This document shows, piece by piece, positions 18,212-26,294 of a stretch of DNA of 64,000 bases (position 1 is the first letter of the stretch; each line of letters begins with the position of its first letter). The notes beneath the pieces were generated by a model. The model searched no databases. It saw only the letters and a list, made by a program, of their open reading frames with translations, and had not been told where the DNA came from. A program made the position numbers and the translations under genes. Source of the stretch: Snodgrassella sp945267035 (lineage in GTDB: Bacteria > Pseudomonadota > Gammaproteobacteria > Burkholderiales > Neisseriaceae); the NCBI RefSeq assembly GCF_026535915.1, contig NZ_JAFNPF010000001.1, positions 496,001 to 560,000 of the forward strand, given 5' to 3'.

Positions 18212-19592
18212 AAGTGTGATCCAATGCCTGTAGACGGTGCTTGTGCTGCTTGATGATTTGGTAAACATCGCGATCAAGCTGTCCTTGTGGCTGATTCAGG
18301 ATGGTATGTAATTCGTCGGCATTACTGGCGCTACCCAGATACACCCAATGATGGAAGATGTGGTATTTTTGCCGTTCTTGGACGTAAGCGTAGTGATTAA
18401 AAGGCCACGCAGTTAATTTGATGTTTTGTAATGCCAGCGCCAGTTTGAGGTTATGCATATCGGCGGTGATTTTGTTAACGCAGGCACCACTGCATTGATG
18501 TAATTGGTGACGGAAACAGGGGCGATTGCTACTGCCTTTTTCGATGCCAAGGGTTTGCAGGCACAAATCAGTTTTATGAATGGTGCTTTTGATGGCTTTA
18601 TGGGCATCGCTTTTGGTATGAAACAACCCGTAGTAATGCTGTTGCTGGCTGAACTGAACATGGCGCATGGTGACGATTTTCAGGGTATGGTAGCCGTGTG
18701 CGTTGGTGCTGAGTTGGAAGCTGAACAAATCTTTCTTACGACGCAAACGGCGGTTAAGAATAGGCTGTTGTTGTTTGATCTGTGCTGATTCGGTAAGCAG
18801 AGCATCTAGCTCACCGCTGCAAGGGATAACATCGATTTTTTTCGCCTGTTGAGACAGGCTCATTTCTTTGCTGTTATGCACATCCTGACTGAAATGGCTC
18901 AGCAGCCGGGTTTTAACGCGCTTACTTTTGCCAATATACAGGGGCAAGTCGTTGTCACCATATATAAGGTACACGCCGTAATCGTCGCGAATATTTTTCA
19001 GGATATCGCTGTTCAAATGAGCGGGTAGGCTGGGACGCTGCATGATGGTTTTACATACCTGATGCAGGGTGTCGGCGGGAAAGTTGTGTTTGAGCTGTTG
19101 CCAGAAGTCGTAGATGGCGCGTGCGTCGGCAAATGCGCGGTGGCGATTGTGCATGTCGATGTTGTGACGAGCAATAATTTTGTCCAGACCGTGGTGTTTG
19201 TGTTCGGGGTAGAGCTGGCGTGATAGTTTGACGGTGCACAGTTGCTGTGGGTTGAAGGTTTTGCCCAGACGTTTGAAAGCAGCTTTGATGAAGCCGTAAT
19301 CAAAGCGTACATTATGGGCAACAAAGATGCGATCTTTGAAGATGGCGGCAAGCTGGTCAGCGATTTCGTCGTTGAAGCAGGGTGCCTGCTGTACCATTTG
19401 ATTGCTGATACCGGTGAGTGCCTGAATAAAGGGGGAAATGTTGATGCCAGGGTTAAGCAGGGTATGGAAAAGCTGTGGCTGTTGTTGGCCCGCTTCGGTG
19501 TATACGACGGCTATTTCGGTGATGCGGTCACGAGTGGCACGTCCACCAGTGGTTTCGATGTCCACAAAGGCAAGTTGCTGATCTGAAAACAT
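18195..19592 (-). CDS. DnaQ-like exonuclease fused to GIY-YIG nuclease (Cho/UvrC-like)
   Basis: A 465-residue two-domain nuclease. Residues about 1-180 form a DEDDh 3'-5' exonuclease like the Pol III epsilon subunit (FVDIETTGG with D and E, AHNVRFDYGF, and HRAFADARA with the final His/Asp). Residues about 205-290 are a GIY-YIG domain, as in UvrC and Cho (DDYGVYLIYG, LYIGKSKRVKTRLLSHF). A C-terminal part of about 170 residues has CFRHQLHQCSGAC, which resembles the Cys-rich segment that follows the nuclease domain in UvrC. It lies between umuD-like and umuC genes with 5-base and overlapping junctions, so it probably acts in DNA-damage repair. Exact substrates are unknown. Confidence 0.88.
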   Translation of the reverse strand: MFSDQQLAFVDIETTGGRATRDRITEIAVVYTEAGQQQPQLFHTLLNPGINISPFIQALTGISNQMVQQAPCFNDEIADQLAAIFKDRIFVAHNVRFDYGFIKAAFKRLGKTFNPQQLCTVKLSRQLYPEHKHHGLDKIIARHNIDMHNRHRAFADARAIYDFWQQLKHNFPADTLHQVCKTIMQRPSLPAHLNSDILKNIRDDYGVYLIYGDNDLPLYIGKSKRVKTRLLSHFSQDVHNSKEMSLSQQAKKIDVIPCSGELDALLTESAQIKQQQPILNRRLRRKKDLFSFQLSTNAHGYHTLKIVTMRHVQFSQQQHYYGLFHTKSDAHKAIKSTIHKTDLCLQTLGIEKGSSNRPCFRHQLHQCSGACVNKITADMHNLKLALALQNIKLTAWPFNHYAYVQERQKYHIFHHWVYLGSASNADELHTILNQPQGQLDRDVYQIIKQHKHRLQALDHTYVCPD

Positions 19593-19597
19593 GATTT

Positions 19598-20224
19598 TTA
19601 TGAGTGAATGTGTTTGATAACGTAGGTTACGACGCCAACAATGGCAAGAGTGTCGCCTTCCTGAAAGCTGAAGTTGGGGTAAGATTGGTTGCTGTTTTCG
19701 GAATGCAGTTCAATGCAACCGTTATCAAGTTGGTGCAAACGTTTAATTGTGAATTCGTTGCCCAGATCGGCCATGACGATATCGCGGTGTTTGGGGGTGA
19801 TGGAGCGATCGATTATTAGCAAGTCGTCGCGACTGATGCCTGCGTCGTGCATAGAATCTCCGCCACAGCGTACGGCAATGGTGGCGGCCTGGTTTTTGAT
19901 TAGGTACTGGTTGAAATCCAGATAGTCACTGATATAAGGTTCTGCTGGACTAGGAAAACCGGCAGGAATGGTTTCTGTGGCTAATGGAATGGTTAGTTGG
20001 CTGAGGTGTTCGGCTACGTGCCAGCAGTCAAGTGGCAGGTGTTGTGCCGGACACAAGCGCGTGCTAGCCAGTTGGCTGATCATGTGTTCGACTGCTGGGA
20101 TCAGACTAACGGGAATGCGTTTGACTATTTTGGGTTCGGCTATTTTGGCTTTGCGCCCAGCGCCGGCTCTGGCGCCACCGTGTTGATTGGATTTTGCTGC
20201 TATATCAACCACAAATCTACTCAT
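19598..20224 (-). CDS. umuD: UmuD-like S24 peptidase with N-terminal extension (possible LexA-like regulator)
   Basis: 208 residues, against about 139 for E. coli UmuD. The C-terminal half is a LexA/UmuD self-cleaving serine protease. The cleavage site is AGFPSPA with A88-G89, and the Ser-Lys dyad is S124 (GGDSMHDAG) and K161 (FTIKRL), 37 residues apart as in UmuD. The extra 64 N-terminal residues include GGARAGAGRKAK and KIVKRIPVSLIPAVEHMISQ, a basic, possibly DNA-binding segment. Acinetobacter UmuDAb is a similarly extended UmuD that acts as a LexA-like repressor. The start codon abuts a perfect palindrome. It is the first gene of the operon with the nuclease and umuC. Confidence 0.88.
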   Translation of the reverse strand: MSRFVVDIAAKSNQHGGARAGAGRKAKIAEPKIVKRIPVSLIPAVEHMISQLASTRLCPAQHLPLDCWHVAEHLSQLTIPLATETIPAGFPSPAEPYISDYLDFNQYLIKNQAATIAVRCGGDSMHDAGISRDDLLIIDRSITPKHRDIVMADLGNEFTIKRLHQLDNGCIELHSENSNQSYPNFSFQEGDTLAIVGVVTYVIKHIHS

Positions 20225-20247
20225 CTTGATTAAGTTATTTAATCAAG
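20225..20247 (-). promoter_or_regulatory. Perfect palindrome at the umuD-like start, candidate SOS operator
   Basis: CTTGATTAA at 20225-20233 is the exact reverse complement of TTAATCAAG at 20239-20247, with a 5-base spacer. It touches the start codon (20222-20224), so a bound protein would block translation initiation or transcription. The TTGA...TCAA outline is like the sites of UmuDAb in Acinetobacter. It replaces the usual Shine-Dalgarno region: only AAG precedes the ATG. Confidence 0.6.
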
Positions 20248-20499
20248 AATGGTAGGATTTTGATTTTTTAGCGTCAAATATACTGCTGGGGTTTAGATGC
20301 TAATAGTCTGTTTTTTCTTGCTTTATGCGGGTGGGTATTACCTATACTAATGCAAGCTTACTTATTTTGATGATGTTTGATTATTTTGAAAATAGGTCAT
20401 TAATTGGTGGCATTTGGGTAAGTTTGGTTAAGCTATGCCGGCAAGGTTTATCTGTTCCCAGTTCGATTGATGGATGAATATAAATGAGCATTGGGTTGC

Positions 20500-20745
20500 T
20501 TATTGGGTGGGTAGGGAGGCAGTAGAAGCAGAATGGCTGTTGGTTCGAGAATTGTTGATACTGGAAGCCATGTCTCCAGCAATTTTGTCTAAGGTGGTGT
20601 TGGCTTCCTGATGCACTTTTTGAATATCTGAAGCAGTAATGGCCGCCGCTTCGCTCACACTGCGATAGCTGTCGTGATGAGAACAGGCACACAGGGGGAT
20701 AAGGGTAAATATAGGCAGCAAAATGAAGGTTTTGATGGTGTTCAT
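20500..20745 (-). CDS. Small putative lipoprotein
   Basis: An 81-residue protein with a signal sequence (MNTIKTFILLPIFTLIPLCAC) and a lipobox-like LCAC, suggesting a lipid-anchored periplasmic protein. The rest is a polar helix followed by a Ser/Asn/Thr-rich tail. It has no recognisable family. It lies 25 bases after maf ends... on the same strand, so it precedes or is close to maf in orientation only: maf is transcribed first from 21373. Confidence 0.5.
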   Translation of the reverse strand: MNTIKTFILLPIFTLIPLCACSHHDSYRSVSEAAAITASDIQKVHQEANTTLDKIAGDMASSINNSRTNSHSASTASLPTQ

Positions 20746-20770
20746 GTGAATATTGGGTTGGTGTAGATGG

Positions 20771-21373
20771 TTATTTAATCAGGGGTGAGTAGTGACATTG
20801 GCTGAGTAGTTGGCAGGTTTCATAAACAGGTAAGCCCATAATGCCAGTAAAGCTGCCACTGATGTTTTCGACAAATAGACCACCCAAACCCTGTATGCCA
20901 TAGGCACCTGCTTTATCCAGTGGTTCGCCGCTAGCGATATAGGCTGAGATTTGTTCCGGTTGTAAGCGAGCAAAGCTGACGGTACTGGTTTGTAAAACTT
21001 GGTAGGTTTGATTTTGCCAGTATAGGCAAATTGCGGTAAGCACCTGATGCTGGCGGCCAGAAAGTAGTCTGAGCATACGGGCGGCATCATCAGCATCGAT
21101 TGGTTTACCTAAAATGAAATTATCCAGACTAACCGTGGTGTCGGCACTAAGAAGGGGAAATTGCAGCGGCTGGTCATGATGATGCATCCATGCATCCATG
21201 GCGGCGCGGTTTTTGGTTTGTGCCATGCGTTGGACATAATCACTGGCACTTTCTGCTGTATCAGGCGTTTCATCTATCTCCGCTGGTACACGGACAACCT
21301 TATAGCCGAGGTTAGTCAAAATTTCATGCCGGCGCGGACTACCTGAAGCAAGATAAACGGTGAGCTGGTTCAT
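20771..21373 (-). CDS. maf: Maf-like nucleotide pyrophosphatase
   Basis: A 200-residue house-cleaning enzyme that hydrolyses dTTP/UTP and modified nucleoside triphosphates to the monophosphates. It starts with the Maf signature LASGSPRRHEIL (residues about 8-19) and has LSADTTVSLD, IDADDAARMLRLLSGRQHQVLTA and the C-terminal GAYGIQGLGGLFVENISGSF. It fits the YhdE subgroup. The small lipoprotein gene follows 25 bases downstream. Confidence 0.93.
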   Translation of the reverse strand: MNQLTVYLASGSPRRHEILTNLGYKVVRVPAEIDETPDTAESASDYVQRMAQTKNRAAMDAWMHHHDQPLQFPLLSADTTVSLDNFILGKPIDADDAARMLRLLSGRQHQVLTAICLYWQNQTYQVLQTSTVSFARLQPEQISAYIASGEPLDKAGAYGIQGLGGLFVENISGSFTGIMGLPVYETCQLLSQCHYSPLIK

Positions 21374-21717
21374 AAACAGGATGGTATTAATGCATATCGG
21401 ATAAATTTGATCTAACTATTTTACCATTATCTGATGAAGTGTTAAGCATCGGCAAGAGTCTGGAACACAGACAGGACAAGGGATGGGGTTATATTCTGGC
21501 TGAACCACCGAGTATGATTTAGATGATGATTAATTTCTAGCTGGTATCAATATGGATAATATGTAATAAATTCTTTGCACACTGACAGAATTGAAATAGA
21601 TTCAGAAAACATTAAATTGATGTTTATTAGTAAAATAAAGGAATTCAGTTGTACCGGGCTGGAATTAATGGTGGTATGAAACGATTGGCTGATCGATTTA
21701 CAGCTAGGCAATGTTTA
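21374..21717. other. Intergenic stretch, nothing recognised
   Basis: AT-rich DNA between the maf start and the terminator of acuI. It holds no open frame of note and should contain the maf promoter. Confidence 0.4.
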
Positions 21718-21755
21718 AAACAACCGTCGATGTTAAGTGACATGGACGGTTGTTG
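21718..21755 (-). terminator. Terminator downstream of acuI
   Basis: ACAACCGTC at 21720-21728 pairs with GACGGTTGT at 21745-21753. Read on the minus strand, the stem follows the acuI stop codon and is followed by TTTTAAA. A T-run also follows on the plus strand, so it could work in both directions. Confidence 0.75.
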
Positions 21756-21760
21756 TTTTT

Positions 21761-22753
21761 TTACTGGTTGAGGTCGACAATAAATCTGCCTTTGATATTG
21801 CCGTTAATGATTTGCTTGGCGATGTCAGGGCATTGATCTAATGAGATGGTTTGAGCTATGTGTTCCAATTGCTCAGGATTAAGCAGTTTGGCCAGGAATT
21901 CCCATGCTGCAATACGTTTGGCTCGTGAAGCCATAACACTATCAATGCCGGCTAAGGTGATACCCCTGAGGATAAAAGGTGCCACAGTTGCAGGAAAATC
22001 CATACCATGAGCCAGCCCACAGGTGGTAACAATACCACCATATTGGGTTTGTGCACAGATATTGGCCAGAGGATGTGAGCCAAGAACGTCTATGGCCGCA
22101 GCCCACTGTTCTTTTTGTAAAGGCTTGCCGGCGGAAAATAGGGTTTGACTATCAATAAAATGGTGTACGCCTAATTGTTGCAGATAATCGGTATGATTGA
22201 TTTTACTGGTAGCGGCAGTGATTGAATAGCCCAGTTGATTCAATAACATGATGGCTACGGAACCTACACCACCTGTAGCGCCGGTAACAAGAATTTCGCC
22301 ATGCTCAGGGGTAATGCCATATTCGATAATTGGTTGTACACATAAAGCGGCGGTATAGCCAGCAGTACCAATAATCATTGCCTGTTTAGGGCTCAGTTCT
22401 TTAGGCAGGGGAATTAACCATTCGCCTTTGAGGTGAGCTTGTTGACTCAAACATCCCCAATGGGTTTCACCACACCCCCAACCGTTTAGAATGACGCTAT
22501 CACCTATTTGAACATGGTTGCTATTGGTTTGAATGACCGTACCTACACCATCAATACCGGGTACCATCGGCCATTGACGGACTACTGGTCCGCTATTAGT
22601 GATGGCCAAGGCATCCTTATAGTTTAGACTGGAATATTGCACTTGAATTAAGGTGTCACCTGGTTGTTGCCGCAAGGTTGCTTCACTTATATTGCGGATA
22701 TGACAAGAAAAGGCGTCCGAATTTTTTTCTAACACTATCGCTTTGCATAACAT
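21761..22753 (-). CDS. acuI: Zinc-independent MDR oxidoreductase, YhdH/AcuI type (acrylyl-CoA reductase)
   Basis: A 330-residue NADPH-dependent medium-chain reductase of the YhdH/YhfP/AcuI group, which reduces acrylyl-CoA to propionyl-CoA and detoxifies related enals. Motifs are NYKDALAIT, VPGIDGVGTV, GWGCGETHWGCLSQ, and the Rossmann-fold loop VTGATGGVGSVA (residues about 151-162). The TetR-family gene upstream and the palindrome at 22784-22809 in its leader suggest local repression. The exact physiological substrate is inferred. Confidence 0.85.
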   Translation of the reverse strand: MLCKAIVLEKNSDAFSCHIRNISEATLRQQPGDTLIQVQYSSLNYKDALAITNSGPVVRQWPMVPGIDGVGTVIQTNSNHVQIGDSVILNGWGCGETHWGCLSQQAHLKGEWLIPLPKELSPKQAMIIGTAGYTAALCVQPIIEYGITPEHGEILVTGATGGVGSVAIMLLNQLGYSITAATSKINHTDYLQQLGVHHFIDSQTLFSAGKPLQKEQWAAAIDVLGSHPLANICAQTQYGGIVTTCGLAHGMDFPATVAPFILRGITLAGIDSVMASRAKRIAAWEFLAKLLNPEQLEHIAQTISLDQCPDIAKQIINGNIKGRFIVDLNQ

Positions 22754-22783
22754 GTTGAATTCCCTATTGGAGTTAACTAGACG

Positions 22784-22809
22784 ATCGGTCTAATTTATTA
22801 TAGACCGAT
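22784..22809 (-). promoter_or_regulatory. TetR-family operator upstream of acuI
   Basis: ATCGGTCTA at 22784-22792 is the exact reverse complement of TAGACCGAT at 22801-22809, with an 8-base AT-rich spacer. AGACCG/CGGTCT half-sites are common for TetR regulators of the NemR/AcuR kind. It lies 30-55 bases before the acuI start, over the expected promoter. Confidence 0.75.
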
Positions 22810-22929
22810 TGCTAGCTTGCTTCAAAGCAGAAATAAAGGAATACTTAACAGAAATACTTAAATTTGAGTAGGTAAAGGAACTGAGAATATTCAGGATAAG
22901 TTCAACCCTTTAGTAGTCATAGCTTAAGG

Positions 22930-23544
22930 TCAAGTGAGTAAGCTAAAAAACTGTTGAGTAAAGGTATCCAAAGGTGTGGCATTTTTGAGAAGTTTGGCTC
23001 GGCTCACCGCACCTTCCCAACCAAGCCAGAAAAAGTAGGCTAATTGAGCGCAGTCTGCTGCTGAATTGATTTCATGCTGTTGCTGAGCCAACTGCAGACA
23101 ATTTGCAATAAGGGTTTGCCAGTTATTCAATATCTGATCAATTAAGGCTGGAAAATCTGGCGGGAGGAGCGATTCGTCCTGCATTAATTCGCCCACTAGA
23201 CAGCCACGGTTAAACTGGAATTTAGCCATATTGTCTCTGGCATCGTGACAAAATGCTTTAATTCTGTCCAGTGCGATGGGAATATGTTCATTACATAAAT
23301 GTCGTTGCAATTTTTTGATAAAATAATGGTTGTAATTGTCGAGTATTGCGAGACCAAAGTCTTGTTTACTTTTGAAATAATAGTAAAACGAACCCTTAGG
23401 TACGCCAACTTTGTTCAAAATACTCTCAATATTGGCGCTGATGTAGCCGTGAGTGGTCATGGCCTCGACACCACTGTGAATAAGCGCAATGCGCGTATGT
23501 TGACCTTTGCGGCTCAATGATTGAGTAGGGTGGAGTTCTATCAT
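22930..23544 (-). CDS. TetR family transcriptional regulator
   Basis: A 204-residue repressor. The N-terminal helix-turn-helix covers residues about 15-60 (TRIALIHSGVEAMTTHGY, then VPKGSFYYYFKSKQDFGLAIL). The C-terminal ligand domain contains several Cys (about residues 92, 113 and 143), which would allow redox or electrophile sensing as in NemR, but this is inference. It lies upstream of acuI on the same strand with the palindrome between them, so acuI is the likely target. Confidence 0.9.
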   Translation of the reverse strand: MIELHPTQSLSRKGQHTRIALIHSGVEAMTTHGYISANIESILNKVGVPKGSFYYYFKSKQDFGLAILDNYNHYFIKKLQRHLCNEHIPIALDRIKAFCHDARDNMAKFQFNRGCLVGELMQDESLLPPDFPALIDQILNNWQTLIANCLQLAQQQHEINSAADCAQLAYFFWLGWEGAVSRAKLLKNATPLDTFTQQFFSLLT

Positions 23545-23580
23545 TGTGTTTATATTGTTGATTTTCCCAACTAAAGAAAA

Positions 23581-24207
23581 ATGAAAGAAAAAATGAATAA
23601 ATTAATGATACTTATTTATATTTTATTATTATTTGGATGTAAAAGTCATTCCGTTTGCAACGAAATGCCCCTAGCAGATAAGGTTACGCAAAAATCTAGA
23701 AAAACAACCAAAATTGATTTCAATCATTTCAAAGTGATAAATTCTGACGAATACCGAAATTCATATAGTGATAAAAAATATAAGTTTACCTACAATGATA
23801 CAAGTGAAACCTTTAATCTATTTGCAAATAATAAAAAGATAGGAGTAATCAGTCTTAAAAGCAAAAAATATGACGGACCTAGTTTCAATATTTATCAATA
23901 TTCATCTTCACAACCATGTCCTTATATCATTTTTATCATTGAAGCAACAGCAGATATTGGTACTGAATGGTATAAAGTGATTATTATCAAAAATGAGAAA
24001 ATCATATCAGATTTTTTTATCCATGAACCAAGAAGTGACTCAGATCGATATTTATTAAACCACTTTATGTCTATCAGTTTTGAAAAGAATACGTTTACCT
24101 TTAAATTAAAGAAATCATTAATGGCCAGCTATTCATTGATACCTAAAGAATTTAAGCAGGATAAGGATTATATTTATCTAGAAAAAAGGATCAAAGAGAC
24201 TAAATAA
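23581..24207 (+). CDS. Putative lipoprotein, unknown function
   Basis: A 208-residue protein with a signal peptide and lipobox LLLFGC (Cys at residue 20), so it is probably membrane-anchored in the periplasm or outer membrane. The start could be ATG 23581 or MNKLM at 23593. The mature part is Lys- and Ile-rich and looks mainly beta-strand. No family is recognised. The A-rich codon use differs from the neighbouring metabolic genes, suggesting acquired accessory DNA. Confidence 0.6.
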   Translation: MKEKMNKLMILIYILLLFGCKSHSVCNEMPLADKVTQKSRKTTKIDFNHFKVINSDEYRNSYSDKKYKFTYNDTSETFNLFANNKKIGVISLKSKKYDGPSFNIYQYSSSQPCPYIIFIIEATADIGTEWYKVIIIKNEKIISDFFIHEPRSDSDRYLLNHFMSISFEKNTFTFKLKKSLMASYSLIPKEFKQDKDYIYLEKRIKETK

Positions 24208-24790
24208 CGAGGAGAAATGTCTTTAATGATCAAATCATTGTAGATAAAAATGTCATCTTTGCAGAAGAAATGCAAAGAGAATCCGTTTTATCCAAGACAA
24301 AATTGGTGGAATGAATGGATTCTTTTAGCAAGATTGCTCATTATGATCAACATCCACAAGATGCTAATGATAATTAGGTAAGTAGATGTTCTGCTTATAA
24401 AATAAAGTGGTGTAGAACTAAGGGATAACGTCGGTAATTTTCCACTGGAAAAGGGAGAAATGAATTAACTCCAAATATCGATTTGACGATTCATAAATCA
24501 GTGGTTTCTACCAACAATCATGAAAAAGTAAAAAAAACAAGAATATTAACAACATCAAAAAATCATAAAATGGATTCGCTGATTATTGATAAATTTGATG
24601 CTTTTGGCTCCACAATTCCTTTATCCATGCCCATAGTTAAAAGTACCTGTATTGTATCGATATCAATTTAAATATATATCAATTAAAGCTCATAGATGAA
24701 ACCGAAGGAGGAATACATGTTCAATCCTGCAAAAGAGATAGAATAAATATTAAAACAGGGAAAGCACCATAAATAGATGAAGTGTAAGGA
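24208..24790 (+). pseudogene. Decayed coding remnants after the lipoprotein
   Basis: There is no intact gene here. Coding-like stretches in changing plus frames (around 24215-24300, 24300-24380 and 24440-24671) are interrupted by stops. The longest open part is 62 codons at 24483-24671. The composition matches the preceding A-rich lipoprotein. I cannot name the original gene. Confidence 0.3.
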
Positions 24791-24792
24791 TT

Positions 24793-25632
24793 TTATTTTC
24801 CCTGTTTACTGACAGCTAGACGGCATAACTGGTCCAACCAGCTGATGGGTAAGAATTTTTTTAAATACCAAAACAGGTGGGCTGGAACAGTTACCGGATA
24901 GCGAGCTTTGGGTTTGCGTGCATTCAGGGCACGAGCGCAAACGCTGGCACATTGTTCTGCAGTTAGGGTGAACGGTGCAACATGATTATTGGCTTGCAGT
25001 CGGTTGAGCTGAGCCAAATAAGCTTCACGATGAGCACTGTGTTCAACATCAATATATTCTTTAAATTTTACCAGTGCATTCGGACGAAAACGCGTGGCAA
25101 TGGGACCAGGTTCAAGTAGGCTGATATATATACCGCTGGAATGGGTCTCCAGTCGTAACGTATCACATAAACCCTCTAAGGCAAATTTACTGCTGTTGTA
25201 GGCACTGCGCCATGGCATGGCGGCATACCCCAGAATGCTGGAGTTAACCAATATGCGCCCATGTTGCTGACGGCGAAAAATTTTCATAGCGGCATTGATA
25301 CATTGCCAGGTGCCAAATACATTGGTATTGAATTGCTCCAGCAAAGCTGCCCGATTTAAATCTTCCGCTGCACCAGTTTGACCATAGCCAGCATTGCAAA
25401 ATAAGGCGTCCAGATGACCGAATTCGGTTACAACGGTTTCGATGGCGCTTTGGATTTGTGTGTCATCGGTGATATCTAGCTGCACACAATGAAAACCTTC
25501 AGCACGCAAACGCGCAACGTCTTCTTGACGGCGACAACTGCTGTAGACTCGCCAACCATCTTGACGCAAAAGATGTGCGGTAGCATAGCCAATGCCACTG
25601 GAACAGCCAGTAATCAGGATGGTTTTTTGCAT
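24793..25632 (-). CDS. SDR family oxidoreductase
   Basis: A 279-residue classical short-chain dehydrogenase. The NAD(P)-binding TGCSSGIGYA (residues about 8-17), CNAGYGQ, and the active-site Ser (NSSILG) with YNSSK are present. R33 and R34 after the second strand (SSCRRQED) favour NADP. The substrate is unknown. The C-terminal extension, after PVTVPAHLFWYLKKFLP, is seen in relatives that act on lipids or retinoids, but that is only suggestive. Confidence 0.9.
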   Translation of the reverse strand: MQKTILITGCSSGIGYATAHLLRQDGWRVYSSCRRQEDVARLRAEGFHCVQLDITDDTQIQSAIETVVTEFGHLDALFCNAGYGQTGAAEDLNRAALLEQFNTNVFGTWQCINAAMKIFRRQQHGRILVNSSILGYAAMPWRSAYNSSKFALEGLCDTLRLETHSSGIYISLLEPGPIATRFRPNALVKFKEYIDVEHSAHREAYLAQLNRLQANNHVAPFTLTAEQCASVCARALNARKPKARYPVTVPAHLFWYLKKFLPISWLDQLCRLAVSKQGK

Positions 25633-25696
25633 ATCAAATTCCGGTTATATTCAACGAATCATACGAGTTTAACATGTTGCATAAATCGAATCTGAA

Positions 25697-26206
25697 CTAA
25701 ATCGATTTATAGCCAAAAATAGTAAAAATATGATTATCTTCGGTATAGGGAATGGATAAATTATTGAGAATAGCCTCAAAAGCACGGGTTTCGTCCATAA
25801 TGGCGTCAGCAATCAACCTACCTTGATGCTTTCTTAGCTGTGGTCTGACTTTAATCCATTCAATGCTAAAAAGAGGAGGCATACCTTCATGATAATAGTT
25901 ACTCCAGTCACATTCGTGATTTGGAATGGTTTTTAAGTACAGAAACTCCGTTTGTTCAGTATCGGTAATGCAACGAAATTGATATGCGGGCGCAAAAGAC
26001 AAGCTGTTTACAGCATGCTGCAATTGAAGCCATTTAAGGTCATTCATCATGGGAACAAATGATTTTTCTCTAATGATTGTCGCTACTTTCTGTTTTAATT
26101 TTACTATGTCTCTATCATGATGAATGTAATATTTATATTCATTATATAAAGTAGTGACCTCAATAGCTTTTCTATATTGCATCGTAAACAGACCTAATAT
26201 TGCCAA
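25697..26206 (-). CDS. Hypothetical protein, resembles DUF6678-type proteins
   Basis: A 169-residue soluble protein without signal or membrane segments. The central part LKWLQLQHAVNSLSFAPAY and HECDWSNYYHEGMPPLFSIE resembles small DUF6678-type proteins of polymorphic or accessory loci, but I cannot confirm this. The start may be internal (MQYRKAIEV). It is a single gene between an SDR and phoH. Confidence 0.55.
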   Translation of the reverse strand: MAILGLFTMQYRKAIEVTTLYNEYKYYIHHDRDIVKLKQKVATIIREKSFVPMMNDLKWLQLQHAVNSLSFAPAYQFRCITDTEQTEFLYLKTIPNHECDWSNYYHEGMPPLFSIEWIKVRPQLRKHQGRLIADAIMDETRAFEAILNNLSIPYTEDNHIFTIFGYKSI

Positions 26207-26294
26207 ACCTATTGAATAGCCAATTTAAATGTCCTTGTTTGGAAATCAGCCATTCATGGTCAAATAGAATGGGATCCTTTAATCAATCTGAGGA

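Noticed and set aside
16973..19925. Several long plus-strand ORFs opposite umuC, the fusion nuclease and umuD
   Set aside because: They are mirror frames of well-supported minus-strand genes and carry no family features of their own.
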